Below are positions 34,130 to 43,500 of a stretch of DNA of 64,000 nt, piece after piece (the first letter of the stretch is position 1; each line of letters begins with the position of its first letter). The notes beneath the pieces were generated by a model. It was not told the DNA's origin. It worked only from the letters and a program-made list of their open reading frames with translations, and searched no databases. The stretch comes from Bifidobacterium olomucense (lineage in GTDB: Bacteria; Actinomycetota; Actinomycetes; Actinomycetales; Bifidobacteriaceae): assembly GCF_012932375.1 (NCBI RefSeq), contig NZ_JAAIIG010000010.1, forward strand, positions 29,366 through 93,365, in the 5' to 3' direction. A program made the translations under genes and the position numbers.

Positions 34130-35719
34130 TCACAAAGCTGCCCTAATGCAGGGGGCGCTGGTTTCGTCATGGTAGACGACTCCGTCGAGGATAACCGTCA
34201 GGCCACGCCCGTGACCATAACGGTCACCGATCTGGTCATAGTAAATGTCTATGGTCGTGTCGCCTACCGGCAATCCCAACAATCTCCAATACGGCATCGC
34301 ATGTTCCACAGCGAGCGGTTCAACGATGAGCATCGAAGACGTCGACTCATCCTCCACTCTTACGCCGGCCAGACCGGAAATGATCAAATCGCAGAAAGCG
34401 GAATGGTTGTAGTCCTTGCCGCGCTCATAGCCACCTTTGTCTTCGCGCCAACCCCATGCTTCCAACTGATCGCGAGAAATCCAGACTCCGGTATCGGCAT
34501 CAAGATCCTCGTCAATCCAATCGACGATGTCCCCCTCGGCGGTCTGCCGAGTATGGATTGCCGCGTATCGGCGCAATTCACGCATAAAATCGTCAGCGGA
34601 CACTCCCCCGCGACCAGAACGGACTTCGGCAATCATGGAGTTAAGCGTCTGGGTGGTGGCATACGGCCAACACGGTCCATTCCACTGACATTCGTGGGCG
34701 GAGTCGCGATTCATGTACCGAGGGTGGCATATTTCGGCAGTACGAATACCTGCCGCACCAGCGAAGTGCTCTGGATCCGCAAGGAATCGCCACGCATCCT
34801 CGTTGCGCGCGTCGGCCACATTGAACGCCCATGGGATATAGCCAATCTCTTCACGCACGTTGCGTATGGGATCAACATCGGCGAACTCGATAGCATCCAA
34901 CACACCATCTTTGTCGTCCAGCGGCAGCACCTTAAAGAACCGACCTTCGTCATCCCAAAGCTCACTTTGCATCAGACGAATGAGCTCGCTGGCCCTCGCC
35001 CGATATTCTTCAACCAGATCATCACGCCCAGCCCAGCCGGCAATGCGTGCAATAGCTCGCGCGTTGCCTACCATGTAACTATTAAGCGTGGGACGCAGGC
35101 CGGAACCGGAGATGGAATCTTCCATGGCATCACGGTCGTCGTATGACCAGAACAAGCCGTAGCGCGTCATGTTGCGCTCCTCCACCGTGTGGTAGAAACG
35201 CACGAACTCGTCCAACAAACCAATGGCAAAATCACGGTCATCGCGGATTTCGGCGTATCTTGCGACGGCATCAATTATCCACGAAGAATATGAGAGTTCA
35301 TCGCCAGATCCTTTGAACCAAAAGTTCACATAACTGCGTATAAGCTCCTTGCCATCACGCAACCAACGAGCCTCGGCAATATGATGGCCGCTGGCGCAAT
35401 TGATGGAGTTATAAGGACCTGCCCAATACACATTCGGCAGAAATTCCGAGATGATGCGACCTTCAGGCGTGGACGTGATGTGCTTGCGAAACACCCACCA
35501 GCGGAAGTAGTACACGCGCTCCAGAAGTCGATCGGCGCACTCGAAGAACGGCACCTCGCGCTTCATCCAGTCAGCGGCCATCTTATTGGCGATATCCTGC
35601 GGATACAGTTCCTCATCATGGGAATTGAACTCATTGACATACCCATCAATCACGCTGCCGGTATCACGCGTCGGCCCAGGCGCAGTGAACTCCTCAATCG
35701 GTTGGTACACCTCAGTCAT
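34130..35719 (-). CDS. MGH1-like (alpha/alpha)6-barrel glycoside hydrolase
   Basis: 529 residues, no signal peptide. The whole protein looks like the six-hairpin glycosidase domain related to GH63/mannosylglycerate-hydrolase-like enzymes. Typical segments are VYWAGPYNSINCASGHHIAEARWLRDG, SGLRPTLNSYMVGNARAIARIAGWAG, ECQWNGPCWPYATTQTLNSM and the DYNHSAFCDLIISGLAG end. The substrate is unknown; candidates are alpha-linked disaccharides or glycosides imported by the adjacent ABC system. It is the last gene of a minus-strand operon after two permeases and a binding protein. ATG 35719 has AAAGGACAATGACGTC upstream. Confidence 0.78.
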   Translation of the reverse strand: MTEVYQPIEEFTAPGPTRDTGSVIDGYVNEFNSHDEELYPQDIANKMAADWMKREVPFFECADRLLERVYYFRWWVFRKHITSTPEGRIISEFLPNVYWAGPYNSINCASGHHIAEARWLRDGKELIRSYVNFWFKGSGDELSYSSWIIDAVARYAEIRDDRDFAIGLLDEFVRFYHTVEERNMTRYGLFWSYDDRDAMEDSISGSGLRPTLNSYMVGNARAIARIAGWAGRDDLVEEYRARASELIRLMQSELWDDEGRFFKVLPLDDKDGVLDAIEFADVDPIRNVREEIGYIPWAFNVADARNEDAWRFLADPEHFAGAAGIRTAEICHPRYMNRDSAHECQWNGPCWPYATTQTLNSMIAEVRSGRGGVSADDFMRELRRYAAIHTRQTAEGDIVDWIDEDLDADTGVWISRDQLEAWGWREDKGGYERGKDYNHSAFCDLIISGLAGVRVEDESTSSMLIVEPLAVEHAMPYWRLLGLPVGDTTIDIYYDQIGDRYGHGRGLTVILDGVVYHDETSAPCIRAAL

Positions 35720-35754
35720 GACGTCATTGTCCTTTCAAAACAGCCTGCCTTGAC

Positions 35755-36591
35755 TCAGCCCTTAACCGCTCCGGCCACCAGACCAGAAACAATCCAACGC
35801 TGGCAGAACATGAAGAACACGACCACCGGCGCAAGCGCTATGCAGGTAATAGCCATGAACAGCGGCCAGTTCGTAGAGAAAGCGTTGACCGCGTTGTACA
35901 CCTGAAGCACCACCGTGCGTTTTTCGGCGGAGGAGACGAACACGCTTGGGCGCAGGAAGTCATTCCACACGGCCAAGGTCTGGAACACAATCACCGTGGC
36001 AAGAATCGGTCTAATGAGCGGAAGCACAATCTGCCAATAGATGCGGAATGGACTTGCGCCGTCCACACGAGCGGCTTCGAACAACTCCGTAGGCAATTTG
36101 CGCATGTATCCGACAATCAGGTAGTAGCAGAATGCCGAATCGGCTAGGTACAGCACAATCAGGCCCGGAAGAGAGTCGACGATACCCAACGTGCCCTCCA
36201 TTTTGTACAAGGGCAGCAACGTGGATTGCACAGGAATACAGAACGCGAGGGTCAACACGGCCCCCATGCCGACTGTAAGCCAGTTCTTTTTCAGCACCAT
36301 GGCATAGGCGGCGAGTGAGCCGACAGCCACCTGCAGAATCACGCCGAAAACAGTAACAATCAGCGTATTCAGGAAGGCAGTCCAAATCGAGCCGTCCGCT
36401 ACGGCCTGGGCGTAGTTGGCGAATGTCCATTCAGTCGGGAGCGCGAATGGATGCTTGGTCATGTCCACACTGGTTTTGAACGAGCTGACAATAACGTAAT
36501 ACAGCGGCAAAGCGCACAGAATCGCCAAGCCCAGCGTCACGATAGTGCGCACAATCTTGCGAGGCACGGTATTGGCACGTGACTCAATCAT
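35755..36591 (-). CDS. sugar ABC transporter permease (MalG type)
   Basis: 278 residues from ATG 36591, which overlaps the stop of the preceding permease by 4 bp (ATGA). AAAGGAG is present upstream. Six helices, first VTLGLAILCALPLYYVIVSSF. The EAA loop is FEAARVDGASPFRIYWQIVLPLI. The C-terminus VSGLVAGAVKG is MalG-like. The longer frame to 36651 is not supported. Confidence 0.92.
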   Translation of the reverse strand: MIESRANTVPRKIVRTIVTLGLAILCALPLYYVIVSSFKTSVDMTKHPFALPTEWTFANYAQAVADGSIWTAFLNTLIVTVFGVILQVAVGSLAAYAMVLKKNWLTVGMGAVLTLAFCIPVQSTLLPLYKMEGTLGIVDSLPGLIVLYLADSAFCYYLIVGYMRKLPTELFEAARVDGASPFRIYWQIVLPLIRPILATVIVFQTLAVWNDFLRPSVFVSSAEKRTVVLQVYNAVNAFSTNWPLFMAITCIALAPVVVFFMFCQRWIVSGLVAGAVKG

Positions 36592-37511
36592 TCGAATCTC
36601 CTTTGAATCGCAGAAGCAACAATCTGCTGAATAGTGACCAGCAGCAAGCAAACGATGGTGAACAACACGGCGAGAGCGGATCCCACACCGTACTGTGATT
36701 GGCCGGTACCACGCAGCAGAATGGCTTGGGTGATGGTCATTGTGGCATTGCGCGGACCGCCGGCGGTCAAGGTGAATGGCAGGTCATAGACCTTAAGGTT
36801 GCCGGTCATGATGAGGAACGTGGACACCACGATGGCGGGAACCAACTGAGGCAAGGTGATATGGATGAACTGTTGACGGGAATTGGCGCCATCGATTAAG
36901 GACTGTTCGTACAGGTCGGCGGGAATCGCCTGCATATAGGCGAGATAAAGCGTGGCATGCCAGCCGACGCCCATCCAAACACCCACGAAAATCACGCAGA
37001 ACTGGGCCCAATGATCATCCGACGTCCATGGGATCGGCGGAATGGTAAACAAATCGAGAATCTGGTTGAAGATGCCGGATTTCATTGGAGAGAAAATCTG
37101 CCTCCAAATCAGACCCAGAATGGCTTGCGCCGGGATGCCGAGGAAGAAGAACAGCGAACGGGCAAGGGAACGGCCGTAGAACTGTTTATTCAATGTCACA
37201 GCAAGAGGCAAGGCCAACACAGTAATCAGCAGCGTGGTCGATACCGCAAATAGCAGGGTGAAGCCAAGGCTGTGGAGCAACTCCGGCTCGGAGAAAATGG
37301 TGACGTAGTTCTTCAGTCCGACCATATTGAAGTCGGTCGAGAAGCCGTTGTAGTCGGTCAACGAATAGTAGACGGATGAGAGCAGCGGAACCAAGGTCAG
37401 TACGGCGAATACGACCATAATCGGCAGCAGGAAGAAGAACGTGGCTCGGTCTTCAGGGCTAAGTGGCCTCCTGCGGACTTTAGCAATGGCGGAAGTTGCA
37501 GAAGCGTTCAT
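36588..37511 (-). CDS. sugar ABC transporter permease (MalF type)
   Basis: 307 residues; first helix TFFFLLPIMVVFAVLTLVPLLSSVYYSL. The EAA loop is degenerate: LYEQSLIDGANSRQQFIHITLPQL, with Gln-Ser in place of Ala-Ala. Partner of the overlapping MalG-type permease. It lies 153 bp downstream of the binding-protein gene in the same direction. Confidence 0.92.
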   Translation of the reverse strand: MNASATSAIAKVRRRPLSPEDRATFFFLLPIMVVFAVLTLVPLLSSVYYSLTDYNGFSTDFNMVGLKNYVTIFSEPELLHSLGFTLLFAVSTTLLITVLALPLAVTLNKQFYGRSLARSLFFFLGIPAQAILGLIWRQIFSPMKSGIFNQILDLFTIPPIPWTSDDHWAQFCVIFVGVWMGVGWHATLYLAYMQAIPADLYEQSLIDGANSRQQFIHITLPQLVPAIVVSTFLIMTGNLKVYDLPFTLTAGGPRNATMTITQAILLRGTGQSQYGVGSALAVLFTIVCLLLVTIQQIVASAIQRRFE

Positions 37512-37664
37512 GAGTAACGGCTTTCTTTATTCATGAGTGGGAATGATTACAGAAAATGCAGGTACGGACGCCCGAGCTGAAGGGATTCAAACGCAGGAGT
37601 AGAGAACGGTTTGTCATTGCAGCAAATCGGACGCCCGCATTTCAAACTGCACGGATACGATCAG

Positions 37665-38900
37665 CTATTGGACACTGCTCCACTTGGCATCCAGGTTTTT
37701 GGCAGCGTCCGTTGGCGTAGTCGTGCCGCCTTGGATGCCTTGCTGTTGTGCGATGACTTCAGCGCTCATGGCCGTGGATCCCTTTTCGAACGAAACCCAA
37801 TGGAACTTGCCTTTGAAGAAATAGTCATCGTACAGAGGCTTAAGCTGTTCATCAATATCAGAGGTGTAGTTGCTCGAAACGGAAGCGGAGCCGTATGCAG
37901 TAGTGAACAGTTCGAGGCCTTCCTCGGAGTTCATGAAGGTGAGGAACTTTTCAGCGGCATCCTTGTGCTTGGTCTTGGCGCTGATAGCGAAAGCAGGATC
38001 GGCACCACCATCAACGTATGGTTCAGAACCTGGATACGCAGGGAATGGAGAGAATCCGTAATTCACGCCTGCAGCCTTGATATCAGCCACGTCCCATCCG
38101 CCGGTGCGATACATAGCAGCCTCACCATTAATGAATGACTGCTTGACCTGATCGGCGTTCAGGCCAGTGGCCTCCTGCGGCAAGGCACCGGACTTGATGA
38201 AACCATCATTCCAAGCCTCGAATGCTTTGGTCCACTGGTCAGCAAACGTGCTCTTTCCGGCGTAGATTTCCTTGTCGCCATCGGTTCCGGTAGAGGCGTA
38301 GTAGCTACCCAACAGGCCAATCAGCGACCCTGACATTTCCTGCCCGTTTTCCAAGAATGGCGTAATGCCTTTGTCCTTGAGCTTCTTGGCCAGTGCGGCA
38401 AAATCATCAAGATTATCCGGCACAGAATCGTAGCCGACTTCCTTCAGCAAATCTTTGTTATACACAACGCCAGCAAGCCAACCGGAAATCGGCATGCCGT
38501 AAATCTTGCCATCCTTGGTGTAGTCAGTCAGATAGGTTTCATCAATACCTTTGAGATAGCCAGCACCAGTGATATCTGCGACCGCACCGTTATTCATAAG
38601 GTCAGCGCGATTGTTGCCATTGAGGTTGAAGACATCAGGCGCCTGATTACCAGCGATGCGGGTTTGCAACGTGGAATTGTATTCGGAATCACCTTGTCCA
38701 TAGGAAATCTGGACTTTGATATCCGGATTGGCCTTTTCGAAGGCCGCAACCACCGGATCCATGGTTGCCTTGTTGTAGTAGGAATACACGGTTAAGGAAT
38801 TGCCTGAATCCGCAGAGCTGGACCCACATGCGGCCATGGGCACGATCAGGGCAACTGCACCAAGCGCAGCCACAATCGCTTTGTTCATTCTCGACTGCAT
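37665..38900 (-). CDS. sugar ABC transporter substrate-binding lipoprotein
   Basis: 411 residues from ATG 38900, preceded by AAGGAG. The signal peptide with lipobox IVPMAAC (Cys about residue 26) implies an externally anchored lipoprotein. The solute-binding fold follows: LTVYSYYNKATMDPVVAAFEKANPDIKVQISYGQGDSEYNSTLQTRIAGNQAPDVFNLNG; late region EKFLTFMNSEEGLELF. It is the first gene of the minus-strand importer-glycosidase operon, divergent from its LacI regulator. Its codons are more A/T-ending than those of neighbouring clusters. Confidence 0.93.
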   Translation of the reverse strand: MQSRMNKAIVAALGAVALIVPMAACGSSSADSGNSLTVYSYYNKATMDPVVAAFEKANPDIKVQISYGQGDSEYNSTLQTRIAGNQAPDVFNLNGNNRADLMNNGAVADITGAGYLKGIDETYLTDYTKDGKIYGMPISGWLAGVVYNKDLLKEVGYDSVPDNLDDFAALAKKLKDKGITPFLENGQEMSGSLIGLLGSYYASTGTDGDKEIYAGKSTFADQWTKAFEAWNDGFIKSGALPQEATGLNADQVKQSFINGEAAMYRTGGWDVADIKAAGVNYGFSPFPAYPGSEPYVDGGADPAFAISAKTKHKDAAEKFLTFMNSEEGLELFTTAYGSASVSSNYTSDIDEQLKPLYDDYFFKGKFHWVSFEKGSTAMSAEVIAQQQGIQGGTTTPTDAAKNLDAKWSSVQ

Positions 38901-38973
38901 CGTCTTTTCTCCTTGCTTGTTGTATGCACGCTCTTCTATGAGCGATGACTTCATCGTAGCACCGTTTTACAAG

Positions 38974-39149
38974 AACGTTTAACCTTTAGTTTTGTTTGAT
39001 GAATTACGTGTTTGCAAGTGGCTTTATTTCAACCTTTTCCGCTCTTTTAGCAACGTTCGATATCGGCGCGTCGAAACGTTCTTGTAGATATATTTTCTTA
39101 AACGATATTTTTTGAAGCAACGCCTTTGAGAAGCGAAAGGTGTAACGTT
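38974..39149. promoter_or_regulatory. four AACGTT operator-like sites in the divergent region
   Basis: AACGTT cores at 38974-38979 (AAGAACGTTTAA), 39052-39057, 39075-39080 (CGAAACGTTCTTG) and 39144-39149 (GTAACGTTTA). The stretch is A+T rich and lies between the binding-protein gene and the LacI gene, a natural place for a LacI regulator to act on both promoters. Confidence 0.6.
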
Positions 39150-39191
39150 TATATGGTCCATTTACCACGAACCAACGCAGGAGGACACAGC

Positions 39192-40196
39192 ATGGCTACA
39201 TTGCGCGATGTCGCCAAAGAAGCAGGCGTGTCAGTCGCCACCGCTTCCGTTGTGTTGCGAGGAGAGCCTGGATTTAAACCGGCAACCCGTGAAAAAATCC
39301 TTCGGGCAGCCGAAAAAATGCATTACACGGCGAATATGACCGCACGCTTTTTAAAGCAAGGCTCCAGCGGTTTCATCGCTTTCGTAGTTCCAGATCTCGC
39401 AAATCCTTATTATTCCGATCTGGCTTGGGCAATTTCTCAACAGGCCGCCCAACAGGGCTACCAGACCATCGTGGTTCAGACTAACGCTTCTTCCGAATCG
39501 GAGCGAGATTCGTTGAAGCGTATCAGTACGCCAATGTGCGACGGGCTCATCATCAATCTGCACAACGTACCCGAAGATGAACTGAAATCTTTGATTAGCG
39601 GCCATCCGGCTGTCTTGTTCGAAGACTATGCGGAACATCCTCAATATGACAATGTCGCTCTACCTTTAGAGGCTTCATTCAAGGCAGCTTTTACTTATCT
39701 CAAACAACGAGGCTATGAGCATACCGCCATCGTCGGAGGACGAAAATTCGCAAAAGATGAATTCAGTCAGGCAGGGCGCAACACCGGATTCCAACTTGCG
39801 CTGCAGGCTATGACCAACGCCGGCCTAGGATCGGAAGCCGACACCATCCCCTGCGATTGGACCGCAGAAGGCGGAGTCCATGCCGCAACCACAATTGTGC
39901 AGGCTGATCTAGGATATGACTCATTCTTCTGCATGAATGATCTCATAGCGTTCGGGCTCATCAACGGGTTGCAGGATATGGGCGTTCGCGTGCCGGAAGA
40001 CAAAGCGGTATTTGGATTCGATGGCATAAGTCCGGCATCGTATTGCTCACCGAGGCTCAGCACCATTGCCGTGGATTTTGACGGAATGGCTCGTACGGCC
40101 GTCTCCATGTTGGTGGAACGCATCAAAAAAACCAGTGATATACCCCCGCGCCGCGAAATCGCCGGTTTTTCTCTTGTACGTGGCGTTTCAGCATAA
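39192..40196 (+). CDS. LacI family transcriptional regulator
   Basis: 334 residues from ATG 39192, preceded by AGGAGG. HTH: ATLRDVAKEAGVSVATASVVLRGEPGFKPATREKIL, with the hinge helix following. Effector domain: SGFIAFVVPDLANPYYSDLAWAISQQAAQQGYQTIVVQTNA; FCMNDLIAFGLINGLQDMG; VFGFDGISPASYCSPRLSTIAVDFDGM. Divergent from the importer-glycosidase operon and most likely its local repressor, with AACGTT-centred operators. Lower G+C than the flanking housekeeping genes. Confidence 0.93.
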   Translation: MATLRDVAKEAGVSVATASVVLRGEPGFKPATREKILRAAEKMHYTANMTARFLKQGSSGFIAFVVPDLANPYYSDLAWAISQQAAQQGYQTIVVQTNASSESERDSLKRISTPMCDGLIINLHNVPEDELKSLISGHPAVLFEDYAEHPQYDNVALPLEASFKAAFTYLKQRGYEHTAIVGGRKFAKDEFSQAGRNTGFQLALQAMTNAGLGSEADTIPCDWTAEGGVHAATTIVQADLGYDSFFCMNDLIAFGLINGLQDMGVRVPEDKAVFGFDGISPASYCSPRLSTIAVDFDGMARTAVSMLVERIKKTSDIPPRREIAGFSLVRGVSA

Positions 40197-40217
40197 AGCA
40201 GACGAAGAATTGCCGCA

Positions 40218-40310
40218 TCTGCTCTACAAGGGGCTGATTTCCGCTTTGCGGAACGTCTATCTCGTTTACAGGGGGCGGCCGACCAATTCAACCTTACGGA
40301 GAAGAGGCAC
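40218..40310 (-). repeat. ~80-bp intergenic repeat, copy C (inverted)
   Basis: The complement reads GTGCCTCT near its start, then AACGAGATAGACGTTCCGC and AAATCAGCCCCTTGTAGAGC. It faces copy B, so B and C form a ~200-bp inverted-repeat element. Confidence 0.82.
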
Positions 40311-40338
40311 TCGGCCGCCGTTATTTTGTCGTTTTGCG

Positions 40339-40417
40339 GTGCCTCTACCTGGCCAACAGCCCCTTGTAACTGAGATAGATGTTCCGCAAAGCGGAAATCA
40401 GCCCCTTCTAACGCAGA
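40339..40417 (+). repeat. ~80-bp intergenic repeat, copy B
   Basis: GTGCCTCTACCTGGCC, then ACTGAGATAGATGTTCCGC and AAATCAGCCCCTTCTAACGC. Same orientation as copy A six kb upstream; inverted relative to copy C. Confidence 0.85.
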
Positions 40418-40464
40418 AAGCCCCTTCTCGCGAACCAGCTCAGTTCACTTGCGGAGGGGCTTTC
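40416..40464. terminator. hairpin after repeat B
   Basis: GAAAGCCCCTTC pairs with GGAGGGGCTTTC (one mismatch), located between the lacI gene and the convergent fas gene. Terminator-like on both strands. Confidence 0.55.
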
Positions 40465-40475
40465 GGCACCTTTTT

Positions 40476-40518
40476 GCGAATTTGTCTCTCTGACGCGAAC
40501 TCAGAGAGACAAATTCGC
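40476..40518. repeat. 43-bp palindrome family, copy 4
   Basis: Begins GCGAATTTGTCTCTCTGA and ends with the complement of that. The perfect stem spans 22 bp (40472-40493 with 40501-40522), with a 7-nt loop. Same length and GCGAATnTGT ends as the copies at 9.4-9.6 kb. It lies 37 bp downstream of the fas stop and could act as its terminator. Confidence 0.8.
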
Positions 40519-40559
40519 AAAAGGGAGGCCGTTCGGATCCGAATAAACGGCTTAGGCGG

Positions 40560-43500
40560 TCAGGCTTCGTAGAAGCCGGATTCGCCAAGGCGAGCGTCGG
40601 GATTCAGCAGCATGGCCTTTTCGACCTCGTGGTGGTCGTAGCCGCGGTGGTCCTCACGGAAACGACGGTTTTCGATCGGCTCGTAGAGCGCGGCACGGCC
40701 CATCATGCCTTCTTCAAAGTGACGCTGACCGGCGGCCAAACGCGCATTGGCACGTTCGCGCCATGCTGCCAGCGCAGCTTCGCCGTCCGCATGAGCCACG
40801 GCCGCCTCGAAGGCACCGGGGTGAACCAGTGCCACGAATCCACTCACATGGCCGAAGCCGAGCGACGTGGCGAGGCCTGCCTTGACCGGACGCCCTGCGG
40901 TCTCGCGACCGAACTCGTCCTCGCCGCCGCCGATGCGCAGAGGCTTACGCAGCCAGACCATATGGTCGTCGCGCTTGAGCTTCGGATCGACGCAGTCGAG
41001 TGCCGCGTTGGCCGGAATCACGCCGGATTTGAACAGCTGAGTCAGACCGTTGACCTGGAAGATGCAGGCACCGCCCTTGGCATGGCCGGTGAGCGTCTTC
41101 TGGGAGATCACGAACAGCGGGTTGCCGTCCGTGCGGCCGATGGCGTGGGCCAGCGTGTTGTGCAGCTCGGATTCGTTCGGATCGTTGGCGTTCGTGGAGG
41201 TGTCATGCTTGGACACCACGGCGATGTCATCCGCGGAAACACCCAGCGCGGCCAGATCGCGCACCAGCTTGGACCGGCGTCCGCCAAGGCCCGCAGCCAG
41301 AGCGCCGAGTCCCGGAGCCGGAATCGAGGTGTGCGCACCATCCGCGTACGAGTGGATGAATCCGACCACGGCCGCGACCGGCAGACCGAGCTTCAAGGCG
41401 ATATCGCCACGGGTCACGAGAATCGTGCCGCCGCCCTGGGATTCCAGGAAGCCACCGCGGCGACGGTCGTTGGCACGGCTGAAGAAGCGCGCGTCAATAC
41501 CCTTGCCGTACATCTCTTCGGAGTTGGCGGTGGCATTCATGTTGCCGAAGCCGATCACCGACTCCACGCCAATATCGTCGATTGCACCGGTGACTACGAA
41601 GTCGGCCTTGCCGAGCGCAATCTTGTCGACGCCCTCTTCCAGCGAAACCGCAGCGGTGGCGCAGGCGGAAACCGGCTGAATCATGTTGCCGTAGCCGCCG
41701 ATGTAGGACTGCATCACATGGGCCGCGACCACGTTCGGCAGGGCCTCCTGCAGAATGTCGGTCGGAATCTCGTGGTTGAGGAAGCGGTCGAGATAGAGCT
41801 TGCGCATGGAGCGCATGCCGCCGAAACCGGTGCCTTGGGTCGAGGCCACCAGCGAGGGGTGGATGGACTCAAGGATTTCGGCCGGGGTGAAGCCGGCGCT
41901 CAGGTAGGCGTCCACAGTGGTGACGATGTTCCACAGCGCGATTTCGTCCACATCGCCCACCATCGAGGCCGGAATGCCCCAGCGGGTCGGGTCGAAACCG
42001 GTCGGGAACTGGCCGCCGACCGTACGGGTCATCGTGGCGCGACGCGGTACGCGAATCATAGATCCGGCGTGACGGGTCACGTTCCATTCGCCGGATTCGG
42101 CATCCGGAGCGATGGTGGTGTGCTTGACGTCCAGCTTGACGTATTCACGGGCAACGTCCTCGCTCGGCACGGAGAAGGTGACGTCGTGGTCCAGGAAGAC
42201 CTCGGCTTCTTCTTCGTCGGCGCCGTCCTTATAGTCGCCGCCCATGCCGGTTTCGAATGGACGGATGCCGGAGCGAGCCACGACCTCGTCGTGGTACCGT
42301 TCGGCGATGTCCTCTTCAGGAACCAGGTTGCCGTCCACGTCGTACCAGCCAGGCTTCGGGCTGTCCTGCCAATTCAGCAGGCCCATATTCCACGCCAGTT
42401 CGAGCACGGCACCGGCGCTCAGATCGACGGTGCCATCCGAATGGATGCCGAGTTCGGCTTGGGTACGCGTACGGCCGGAACCCCACGGGCCAAGTTCGCC
42501 GACGGAAACGATGACGATTTCGTCTTCCGGCTTGGCGGTGACGTTCTGCCAATCGGCAAGGTCCACCGGAGCCTGCTTGGCGACGACCGGAGTGGGCAGG
42601 GCCTTGAGGGTGGCGGCATCGTTCTTACCGTCTCGCGATTGCCGCTGCTCGGCGTCGGCTGCGGACAGTTCGTCGGACTGCTTGTTCGATGCCATCGCCT
42701 CCGCACGCAACGCCTTGATATCGATGGGTTCGGAGCCGAGGCCGCCGGTCAGGTCCACGCCGAGCGGAGCCTGAGCCGCTTGGGCACGCGATTCGGCGGT
42801 GCACAGGTCAAGCAACCTGGCGGCGATCTGCGCAGTGGAATAGGTGTGGATGCCGTGGCGCTCCACAACGTCCACCAACGGGTCGTTGCCGCCCATCAGA
42901 CCGGTGCCACGCACCCAGCCGATCTTCGGGTGAGCGAAGGTCACGCGGCTGGACCATGCGTCGCGTTCGGCACGGGCACGGTTCACCACGGCATCGAAGG
43001 CTGACTTGACTTCGCCATACGCACCGTCACCACCGAAGACACCACGGTTCGGGGAACCGGGCAGCACCACGTGAAGCTTGTGCTGCACGTTGGTATCGGC
43101 ACCGATCTTGGACAGGCCCGCGATCGCGCGTTCCACGCCCCAGAGCATGAGTCGGGCCTGTGATTCGAACAGGTCACCGGCATCGGCCAACGTACCGTGC
43201 ACCGGAGGAGCCGCGAACGGGAAGAGCAACGTCGGCTCGTAGGCGGGCTTGAGCACGGTGGTCGTAGCGCCGGAGGTCTTCTTCTGCTCGTGGCCCACCC
43301 AGTCAACCAGCGCATCCACATCACGGTAGCTGGAAAGGTTGGCCGGAACCAGCCACAGCTTTGCGTTGCCGGTGGCATGCTCGCGGTAGGCCTGTGCGCC
43401 CCAAGCCTTGATGGACGGCTTGAAGCTGTGCGAGGTGGCCACCACGGTAGCACCGCCGGCGAGCAAGCCTTCGACCACCTGAGCGGCGATCGAGTTCGGG

